Source of the DNA: Mixia osmundae IAM 14324
Lineage: Eukaryota > Basidiomycota > Mixiomycetes > Mixiales > Mixiaceae
NCBI RefSeq assembly: GCF_000708205.1
Contig: NW_014575563.1
Coordinates: forward strand, 109,594-173,593
Direction of reading: 5' to 3'
Length of the DNA: 64,000 bases
Below are positions 43,458 to 57,015 of this stretch, in pieces; position 1 is the stretch's first letter; each line of letters starts with the position of its first letter. The notes below the pieces were generated by a model. That model was given only the letters and a program-made list of their open reading frames with translations. It did not search any database and had not been told where the DNA came from. The position numbers and the translations under genes are program-made.

Positions 43458-44274
43458 ATGAAGGTCACGCTCAGCTTCGTTCTCTCGGCTCTCGCAGTTG
43501 CCTACGTTTCTGCCTCGCCCATCGTCGGTGGCGGGCAAGTCATAGCCTTGCATTGTGCCAGCAACGAGCTAACATCTGAGAGCAGAGGAAGCGGAGCTAG
43601 CGCTGCAGGTGGTGCTGCAGGCTCGCANGCGTCCGGCGCTGGCGGTGTCGNTTCAGTCAGCGGAGGTGGTGCTGGCCTAGTTGGCGCNCAAGGCACTGCT
43701 GCCGGCAACGTCTTCGGCAACGAGGGAACAGCGGCTGGTGGCCTCGCAAACGGCTATGCGGGTCTCGAAGGATCTGCGATCGCTGCCGGTGGTGAGCACG
43801 GCGCAGTCGGCGCGGCTGGTTCATACTCGCAAGGCATTGGCGCTGCGTACGTGCTCCTTGTGACTTGTCTGGAATTATGACTGATCAGTGGCAAACAGTG
43901 GCGACATTGGCGGCGCTGCCANCCAAAACTCATACCAGACTGCCACGACGAGCTCCAGCCAAGGCTCGAGCGCAGCGGGCGATCTCCATGGATCCGGTCT
44001 CGAGAACTCGGCAGGACAGATGTCCGGCGCGGCGGGCGAGAACCTCGAGGGCGCCGCTGGCGTTGGCGCNAACGGTGCTGGCTCNCTCGGAGCATCAGGT
44101 GCAGCAGGNCANANGGCAGACGGTGCCGCGGGCGTTGCTGGCACNGCNGCTGGCGGNGCTGGCGCAGCAGGTGGTGCTGGAACTTCCGGCGCAGGCCTCG
44201 CAGGCTCTGCCTCTGGCCAGACTGGCGCAGGTGCTGGCGCGACCAACACCGGCGCAGGCGGCGCTGCCATCTAA
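43458..44274 (+). CDS. Secreted Gly/Ala/Ser-rich protein, family copy C
   Basis: This is the third member of the family (see 14261-15078). Exons 43458-43534, 43586-43846 and 43899-44274 are again 77, 261 and 376 nt, for 237 residues. The signal peptide and first residues match copy A (MKVTLSFVLSALAVAYVSAS). The first intron begins GCAAGT and the second GTACGT, in the same phases as the other copies. The last exon is richer in Gly-Ala (AGAAGGAGTSGAGLAGSASG) and keeps the common end GAGAGATNTGAGGAAI. Twelve undetermined bases fall inside the gene, many at third codon positions, so some residues are unknown but the frame is intact. Function is unknown. Confidence 0.82.
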
Positions 44275-44364
44275 GCTTGTCCACTAGCTCTTCATTATGC
44301 ATCTCACATTACTGCAAGTTCTGAGCAAAAAAGGATGATGCTCGATGCTCTGAACGAGAGCAAA

Positions 44365-44438
44365 AAGCGTCAGCCGGAATCGAACTCGGCGATCTTCTGG
44401 TTATGAGCCAGACGTGTTAACCGCTGCACTATGACGCT
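44365..44438 (-). tRNA. tRNA-Met-like gene (anticodon CAT), T arm irregular
   Basis: On the minus strand the acceptor AGCGTCA pairs fully with TGACGCT, and the anticodon arm TCTGG-CTCATAA-CCAGA is perfect with anticodon CAT. The internal promoter B box (GTTCGATTC) is present. The T arm does not close normally: it pairs only as GCCG/CGGC, with an A-C mismatch and one extra base. No intron is present. It is either a functional elongator tRNA with an odd T arm, a sequencing error near the ambiguous bases, or a decaying copy. Confidence 0.7.
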
Positions 44439-45663
44439 TTGCAGTCAATGCCATCTAAGCAAAAACTCTATATATGCTTCTGCTGCCAGGCCGTCGCATG
44501 CGTGTAGCGCCGGCGAACGTCTGAGATATGCCGATAGAGTCAAAAGAGGCTGGTCGGAAAATATACGGTGATACACCATCCGCTCTACGACGGGGCACGC
44601 AAGCGCAGTCAAACGCGATCGTTTTGGTTGGATCACTTTAAAGCGCGCCGCCTTTCACGCTCACGTGAAGACGAAGTCGAAGTCAGCACAACCCAAAATG
44701 CCGTCTGGCGATCAAATCTGACGATGCAGTCGCTCTAGACTCGTGCAAGGACCCACGCCATCAAGCCTCCCAAGAACTCTGATCGAGTGAAGATGGAGCG
44801 AATGGCCGGGTGTCGCCGATGGTACAAGAGAACTTCCGAAGCGGTTTACGGGTCTAAGGCCTCAGATTAAGGCATACTTGCTCGGTGAAGAGAGCGGCTC
44901 GGCAAGACCGCGACAATTGTGGTTGTGCCTTTATATATGCTCATGTGCGCGGCCCTCAAGCGGCAGAACGGCCATCTGTCATAGGATGGAACCCTCCGCG
45001 TCAATGTGATGTAGCGATCACGTACTTGTCGACGGCTCGCGACACGCTCTATTGCATCATAGACTGTCACATGAAGGCGGACTCGCTCGATAGATCGCGA
45101 ACGCGGTCGACAAGAAGGCGACAAGTCAGTCTCGAATCTTGCAACATAGATACAGCCCAGAGGCAGACCATGCAACATGCTGATGATGGACGCCTCTGTA
45201 CTGTGCACTGTCAGCGGCCGGGAGTGTCAGCCGAGAGACGCTGCCTGCATGCTGCACATTGCACATGCACGTCATGTCGAGACGCACACGCTCGTCAAGG
45301 AGAGGTGGCTCTCAGCACTGCTTCTGTCGAGTCGCATCACCCACCTGCAAACAGTCGACGACGAGAGCCGTCGGCTTTATCGATTTGCTTCCGGCATTCG
45401 CATTGTTGCTTGTCGCGCCACTTCGTGGTAAGCATGCGCATCGAACACATTCTCCAAGCATTGTCCGATGTGCGTCCCAGAAAGCTCGACATCATCATGC
45501 TGACGCTCAATATGGATGAAGGTGCGGTCCAGCTTTGCTCAATGTAATCTCATGAGCAATGCATTATGCTTCCGTTTTCTCCAATGTCCACTCTTTAGCG
45601 CCTGGCTCGTTAACGCGATCATGGTCGACCAGTCTCGCGCGTCATACCCAGCGTGCGGGCGCT
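44439..45663. other. Intergenic region upstream of the ABC transporter
   Basis: No complete gene is supported. A plus-strand piece near 45385-45430 codes a hydrophobic stretch (FIDLLPAFALLLVAPLRG) followed by a GTAAGC donor. It could be an upstream exon adding a first membrane helix to the ABC transporter, joined to an acceptor near 45598, but this would need an intron of about 170 nt, long for this genome. Other open frames here on both strands show nothing recognisable. Confidence 0.4.
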
Positions 45664-50812
<5,149 letters not shown>

Positions 50813-50854
50813 GCACTATGCCAGCGTGTTGTATCAACCCCATCGCAGACGCAG

Positions 50855-52065
50855 TCAGGAGATTCCGAAGAGCACCGTGGCTGCCATCACAAAGGTAGCG
50901 CCAACCAAGAATTGCGCGCCCGGCACAAAGCCGAACAGGTAGGCAGAAATGAGTGTCGATACTGCCGATCAATGATTAGGCAATGAGCCAATGACAAAGG
51001 AATCAAACGCACCGACGATAGATAGAGAAGTGGCAAAGCCCTTGATGAGTGTGCCCGCCTCGCGTACGACGAGCGCGACGAGCAGACCGCCTAAGGCTTG
51101 CAGCATGACCACGAGCCAGACTAGCTCAGTGAAGCCGACGAGCGCTTCGTGACGAAATGCTAGCAAGGGCCCATAGGAGCCTGTGAATGCGGCTAGCATC
51201 GTCGATGGTGAGAGTGATGGCAGCGCTGGGTCGAGTATGCAGCCTGCAAAGGCAAACACGATCGAGGGTAGTGCAAGCTGGAGATTGCGTGTCCAGATGG
51301 AAAGTGCGGGCGATGAGACTTTTGCGACGGGAATCGGATCTGCCTTCTCGTCATGGTCGTCACCCGCTGGCGTCTGGACTGGACTGTCTGGCCTCAGCAT
51401 CGATTCGAACCAGCAGCCTGCTACTGCCGAACTGAGGCAAGCAGACAGGATAGCCGCAAAGCCTAGCACGCGATTTTCATCGGTCGATGATGAGCTCGCC
51501 CTGCCTGAGCCTGCGCCTTCGAGCTGAACGATGGTGACGCCGGCCATGAGCAGGAAGAGGGAGAGCCATTTCCATGCGTTGAGCTTGCGATTGAAAAAGA
51601 GTGAGGACAGCAAGGCCGTCGTCAAGATTTTTAGTTGGTAGGTGACCTGATAAGTCGGCGTCGGCAGGTTGCTCAGCGCTAGATACTGCTCGCCCTTGTC
51701 AGCCGGCGTGCAATCTCTTCACCATCGACACATACCAGTAGCTGATTCTGGGCGACATAGAGCAGACTGGGGACCGCCATCTTCAAGAGCTCCGGCATTT
51801 CGTTTCGCCAGAGATTGAGTGAAACAGCTTGAGCTGCACCCAAGAGCGTGATTGGCTTATCCGCGCGACCTCGAGCAAGATGGTAGCGCTCGCGCGTGAC
51901 CATTGCGAAGGAAAGGCATGCTTTGATGACCTCTGCAGACAGCACGGCGACGGAAGGCGTGTAGGGTTGCTTTGCCTTGACGCGAGACAGTCGGGTGAGG
52001 GTCGAGATGGCGGCATTCTGTAGGACCAAGAGCGAGACGGCGACGTACGGAGGTCTCCGTGCCAT
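50855..52065 (-). CDS. Nucleotide-sugar transporter (SLC35A / UDP-galactose type)
   Basis: SLC35A proteins exchange nucleotide sugars for nucleotide monophosphates across Golgi or ER membranes. Three exons (51736-52065, 51013-51685, 50855-50961) give 369 residues. Family blocks include [104 protein letters not shown] and GLLVALVVREAGTLIKGFATSLSIV. The last exon supplies the final helix (AQFLVGATFVMAATVLFGIS). About ten membrane segments are expected. A Ser/Asp-rich loop near the middle is longer than usual. The frame is open upstream to 52209, so 48 more residues are possible. The specific sugar cannot be told. It converges on the ABCC gene, with 42 bp between stops. Confidence 0.9.
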
Positions 52066-52295
52066 GCTCTGCTCAGGTTTGCGAATGGCACATCGTCTCT
52101 GGCACGCTTGCTGTTTGGCCTGTGCTTGGTCGATCTGTGCCACACGCGCGTAGGCCAATGCGTCTGGCGTAAATCTCTGCTTGTCACACGAAACTTGAGC
52201 CCCTTGCATAGCCCTGCCTCGACCATGACACTTCCCCGAGAACTCGGCGACGCCCTGTGAAAGTAGCAGACAGACTTGTTGCAGACAGCTCGAAC

Positions 52296-53718
52296 ATGAT
52301 CAATCAAGCCACTGCTGCTCATCAGGCCCTCGAGAATGCACTCAAATTGTGAGCTCTCAAGGAATCTGCAACGCGTCCCAGCTGGCCAAACTCATCCGGC
52401 CTTCCATTGCTAGCTTGTCGAGCGTATGGACTTGTGCGACTATCAATGTCGGTCACTTTTGCGCGGCTCCGTAGCCCTCCGTCAGGTGATTGATGGTGGA
52501 CAGATTTTCATCCTCGGCTGCAATGCCCACCAGCTATCGTCAGTCTTGCGCATAGTCATCGCTCAGGGCACATCTAGCATGCAGAGCTGACGGAGCCCTA
52601 CAACAGCCGCTATGTCGCCAACTTTCGCTACGACGACTGGCGGCCGCGAGCGTTGGTGAGCGCGTCCGCCACGAACGATCGGCACACGCGCTAAGGGAAA
52701 GGACACAGGTCATCGGCGTATCGCTACTGACGGTGACCGATACACTGCTTATATGTCATTTGCTCGATCACTGGCTCATCACCGGGTCGGGCAACCCGGA
52801 CGCGCTCGACGTCTACACGTGGGCATGGCCCGTCCACAACGTCGTCCTCACCATGACGGCAGCTATCGTCCAGCTGTTCTATGCTTTCCGCATCTTCGTC
52901 CTCGGCAGACGCTCCTGGACCCTGCCTGCTATCATCAGCGTCGGTGCAGTCGCTATCGTCCTCTTCTCCATGAAGAGGGTGCTCAGATTGTTCCGTGTTC
53001 AACGCTTCTCGCATGATCACGTGCCATTGTACATCATTGGCTTGTACATGCTCTTCCCTGCCGTCGTCGACTTTCTCACCTTCCTGGGGATGATCTACTA
53101 CATGCGGAAGCTCATGTCAGAATTCGGCACAGCTGGGTGAGCATCTCCCACAACACGACTCGATGGCCGCGCTAAAGCTTGGCCGAGCAGATTCAGTCTC
53201 TTTGTGCGGTCAGTACATGATTCCGACAATGTGCCGGCGCATTCAATGACAGATTGCGCAGCGTCGTACGACTATCTATGGAGACAAATCTCGTGACTTC
53301 GCTAGCCGCATTTTTGCTCAGCGCCCTCCTCATCTGCGCGCCATCCTATGTCTCTGGTCCGATCAGCTGGATCCTTGGCAAGTGTCTCTCTTGACCAGTG
53401 AGACTCCATGCTGACTCGTGAGCACATCAGGAAATATCTATGCGTCCACGATCTTCTACAATCTCAACGCCCGCCTGGCAACATCCGGTACGCTTCAAGA
53501 AGAAGAAGACGATATCGAGTTGGATGAGAGCCAGAGCGACGTAAGTGCCGTCCGAAGTGGCGCGCGCCCAAGCGTATGCTGATCTCTACTGTGCCTAGCC
53601 AAATTCGGAAGCGCATTTGCTCGGCCGCAAGCACACGCGACTGGACTCTAGCAGCACTATGCTGCACAGCAGTACGAGCGGTCACTTCAGCAGCTCCTGC
53701 TCTGGCTTGCATGGATGA
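52296..53718 (+). CDS. DUF6534-like seven-helix membrane protein, array copy 1
   Basis: First of three related genes (see 54558 and 55688). Nine coding exons: 52296-52348, 52414-52447, 52504-52538, 52607-52655, 52709-53136, 53191-53208 (an 18-nt microexon), 53253-53377, 53431-53540, 53599-53718, giving 323 residues. Helices include FLSSVWTCATINIFILGCNAHQL, VIGVSLLTVTDTLLICHLL, VVLTMTAAIVQLFYAFRIFVL and LPAIISVGAVAIVLFSM. The C-terminal hallmark ETNLVTSLAAFLLSALLI plus IYASTIFYNLNARL matches the basidiomycete DUF6534 pattern. The tail is Ser/His-rich. Intron 7 (53378-53430) starts GCAAGT, where copies 2 and 3 have GT. Exons 3 and 4 together are 84 nt, the length of one exon in copy 3. Function is unknown; a receptor-like role is only a guess from topology. 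Confidence 0.82.
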
Positions 53719-53813
53719 CAGACATGCATTCTCCCTTTCCCGTGCCTACTTTTGCATGCGCGTCAGTCGAGCAGCCTCCAATTAATTGTGCGCTCGATCG
53801 ACAAGAGGCAAGG

Positions 53814-54521
53814 ATGCGATGGATCAATCTGAGTCTGCTGTGCTTTGTACTGACGGCACGAGCACACAAGGAGACGATTGAAGAGGCTGCACTGCATGCT
53901 CGTCGATTGGTCGACGTGCGGAGTGATGGGATAGGTACACTCATGTCACAATTCGGCGATGATGCGAGCGAGCGCATGCACGGCAAGATCACGGGCCTGC
54001 AAGAGTACTTTGCCCCGGACTCCGCCCATCCGGGCGATCTCGTCATGCTCCTCATGCCCATCTCGCCCAATGTCCACAACATCCTACACGAGCCAAGCGG
54101 CAAGAACAGCGCATCCGTGTCTCTCTTTGACAATGTAGGAGAGCGCAAGGCCAACGGCTCCCTTTGGGCCAACAATCGCAACCGAGCCGTCCTCTACGGA
54201 CACTTTCGGCTCCTCAATGAGACCTCGCCAGCAGCTGCACAGGCTGCTGAAGACTATGGACGAGTTCACCCGGATAGCAAGTTCTACTTCCCGCCACACA
54301 ACATTCACTATGTGAGCCCGGGCGGGCAAGCAGCACGCGAGCTACGGACAAACTGACCTGCGAGGCAGAGCATCTGGACGCGCTTCGTCGTAGAAGACGT
54401 CTACTGGTTCGGAGGGTTTGGCGACACACATCACATTGGTTTCATACCGATCGAGCTCTACCGCTCTGCCGCAGAGGCACGCCCTCGAAACGTACCCGCA
54501 TCGTTTGTCTTGCAGCGTTGA
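53814..54521 (+). CDS. CREG-like secreted FMN-binding split-barrel protein
   Basis: CREG proteins are secreted or lysosomal members of the pyridoxamine-phosphate-oxidase fold that often lost catalysis. Two exons (53814-54311, 54369-54521; 57-nt GTGAGC intron) give 216 residues. The start MRWINLSLLCFVLTARA is a signal peptide. The body shows ALHARRLVDVRSDGIGTLMSQ, GDLVMLLMPISPNVHNILHEP, RAVLYGHFRLL, HPDSKFYFPPHNIHY and WTRFVVEDVYWFGGFGDTHHIGFIP, the family order. An in-frame ATG upstream at 53715 would bury the signal peptide and overlap the previous gene, so it was not used. The gene sits between 7TM copies 1 and 2 on the same strand. It is likely extracellular or vacuolar; activity is unknown. 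Confidence 0.88.
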
Positions 54522-54557
54522 GCGTTGATTGCACCGCGTTTGGTCTGCCTTTGTGTC

Positions 54558-55601
54558 ATGTCGCTGCAAGAAGGGCTCACCAAGTATGTGCTCGCCACTG
54601 ATCATGTCTCAAGTCCGGCTATGTTGACGGAGCCAGCCTGTCGTCGTTCTGGGCCGGCACTGTCGTCCAGCTTGTGCTTACCGGCGCAGTCCTACAGCAG
54701 ACAGCGCGGTACTATCACAGCTTTCCAGAAGATGTAGTCTCCCTCAAGCTCATGGTCTGCTCTCAGTTCTTGCCACCCGCTAGCTTGAGCGGACAAGCGA
54801 ACCAGGTCGGCTTCGTCGTGACCAGCCTTGTCGCGGACGATCTTGCGACTCTGTATCGCTTACAGTCCTGGCTCGTCTCAGAGACTAGCGTCGAAGGACT
54901 GGATTACTTTGGATTCACCTACGCCATCCACCCGGCGCTCGTGGTCGCCGTAGAGACTCCGATCCAGTTGACATATGTCTATCGTGTCTACGTCCTCTCA
55001 CAGCGATCGGCCTGGCTGCCGATCATCATCAGTGCATGTGCCGTCGTCAGCATCATCATCTCTGTCCATACGAGCATCCGACTGTGCTCGATTCTTTACT
55101 TTTCGAAAGATGACCTGTCGCCAGTCGAAAAATGGCTCTGTCTGTCTGTGCCTGCTCTGATCGACTTGTTGACGCTCACGGGCATGCTGTTCTATCTCCG
55201 CAAGATACTCTCCCATCTGGGCTTCGCGACGTGCGACAGGAGCTCTCCTGTCTGATGGGTACTGCTGACTAGGGCGAGCGTCAGGTATCAAACCTTGTTC
55301 GGTCGATTGTCCCAGCTCGCAGTCCGCAGCAACCTTGTCACCTGCATCTTCGCCACCATCACAGCCATGCTCCTCGTCACCGAGCCAACGCGAGTCTGCT
55401 CTCCTTGGCTGCTCTTCATTGGTGCGTGTGACGAGCCTTCGCTAGCATTGCTGTTGCGCCTTGCTCATTGATGCCGCAGGCTCAGTTTACGCCTTGACGC
55501 TCCTGCAGAATCTCAATAGCCGTCTCTCGCTCGAGATTGACAACGACAGCGTTTCGTCAGCGGAGTTTCCACGCGTATCGCCTGCTTCTTTTGTGCTTTG
55601 A
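54558..55601 (+). CDS. DUF6534-like seven-helix membrane protein, array copy 2
   Basis: Second member of the array. Exons 54558-54583, 54637-54754, 54806-55230, 55285-55421 and 55480-55601 give 275 residues. The N-terminus MSLQEGLTNLSSFWAGTVVQ leads straight into helix 1. Later helices include VGFVVTSLVADDLATLY, IHPALVVAVETPIQLTYVYRVYVL, WLPIIISACAVVSIIISV and LSVPALIDLLTLTGMLFYL. The conserved end is RSNLVTCIFATITAMLLV then SVYALTLLQNLNSRLS. Exon 4 is 137 nt, the same as the matching exon of copy 3, and exon 3 (425 nt) is one codon shorter than the 428 nt of copies 1 and 3. It lacks the long C-terminal tail. Starts of introns fall at the same codons as in its neighbours, which supports the model. 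Confidence 0.83.
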
Positions 55602-55687
55602 ATGCACCCTCGATCGCTTCACCTGACACTCTGCAGCCTCGTGACACAGCTCTGCAGGTTTTTTTTTCCTTTGCTCGGTCACTAGCA

Positions 55688-56962
55688 ATGAGTCCTGCAG
55701 AATCAGCTGCCTACGAGCAACTTGGCCTCGAATCGTGCGTCTCACCTTCGACCCTGACAGCTTAGCCTCATCAATCGGCTTCAGCTTGTCCGGTTTCTGT
55801 TTCGGGATTTTCATGCTTGTCGGTTTATCCACGCTCAGGATTTGACCCAACTCACAAGATCAGTGCTTCCTGTCCGGTGTCAATGCGCACATGCTCGCGC
55901 AATTCTGTGCAAGATCTCATCAAGACTCCTTCGCGCTAAAGAGCTTGGTACCCGGGTGAACCCTGACATCTGGTATCGACTGATACACTGGCGCGCAGGT
56001 CGCATTTGTCACCCTGATCGTTGCTGCGGACGACGTCGCATTGCTCTCCCTGGCAGATCGATGGCTGATCAGAGCAAACGGCGTTCTGCCAGAGCTCGAT
56101 CGCTTCGGATTCGAATACAGTCTCCATCCGGGTATGTTGCCTCAGGTTGCCAAACAATTCAGTTGAACCAGGATCCTGCTCAGCCTTGGTCGGGGCCATC
56201 AGCACACCCGTCCAGCTTGCGTACGGACATCGTCTCTGGATTCTCTCCCAGCGCGCATGGGCGCTACCTATGCTCGTCGTACTTGCTGCTGGTGTCAGCG
56301 GCGCTGCTGCTCTGCAAGCCAGCATTCGACTGCTCCACATGCAGAGGTTCAGCGCCGGTCCGGACACCATGGCAGAGAGGACGCTTTGTCTGTTCCTCCA
56401 GGCGGGTACAGATCTGCTGACATTCTTCGGAATGGTCTTTTATCTGCATCGTATCACGCAACTCCATTCTACGAAAGTGTATGCGCCTGTCAGCTCAACG
56501 ATACATGCTCATTCGGACAGCTGTAGTGGTTCTGGGCTGTTCTTGCGACTCTTACGCTTCAGCCTCGAAAGCAATCTTCTCACTTGCATCTGCGCCATCG
56601 TCACGGTCGTATTGCTTATGGCTGCCCCTATCAATGTCAGCTATCCTTGGATATTGTTCATAGGTACGCGACTTGTGATGCAGCGGGGCGGTCAGCGAAG
56701 ATTGTCTACAGGCCAAATCTACTGCGCCACATTGCTGCACAATCTCAATAGCCGGATCGTCGTGACAGATGAGTCCGAATCTCTCATACGCATCAAGACG
56801 AAGGCAGGTGATTCGGCTGTCTCGCGACGCACACACCACTCATCTCTCCGACAGTCATGGGATCAGGGGGCTAGAAACGACGTCCGTCTTCGCGCAGTAT
56901 CGCATGACAGATCAGTCGGGAACGCGATGACCACAAGCGAATCATCTCTCGTTTTGATGTAA
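55688..56962 (+). CDS. DUF6534-like seven-helix membrane protein, array copy 3
   Basis: Third member of the array, starting 86 bp after copy 2 stops. Exons 55688-55734, 55785-55818, 55864-55947, 55999-56131, 56184-56478, 56527-56663 and 56712-56962 give 326 residues. Helix 1 is LSGFCFGIFMLCFLSGVNAHML, built from two short exons; exon 2 is 34 nt as in copy 1. Other helices are VAFVTLIVAADDVALLSL, ALVGAISTPVQLAYGHRLWIL, LPMLVVLAAGVSGAAAL and AGTDLLTFFGMVFYL. The hallmark ESNLLTCICAIVTVVLLM plus QIYCATLLHNLNSR is present. The C-terminus is a 70-residue basic, Ser-rich tail. Exons 4 and 5 sum to 428 nt, the size of one exon in copy 1. Function is unknown. Confidence 0.83.
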
Positions 56963-57015
56963 TTGTGATGATGCAACGCACAGTCTATTGGTTTTACATC
57001 AGAGGTTTGCGATAA

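Noticed and set aside
44885-45547. Plus-strand frame of 220 codons upstream of the ABC transporter
   Set aside because: Composition is unlike neighbours, no domain is seen, and only a short hydrophobic part in another frame resembles a transporter helix.
55557-55850. Minus-strand Lys/Arg-rich open frame
   Set aside because: It lies opposite the 3' end of 7TM copy 2 and the first exons of copy 3, which have strong paralog support.
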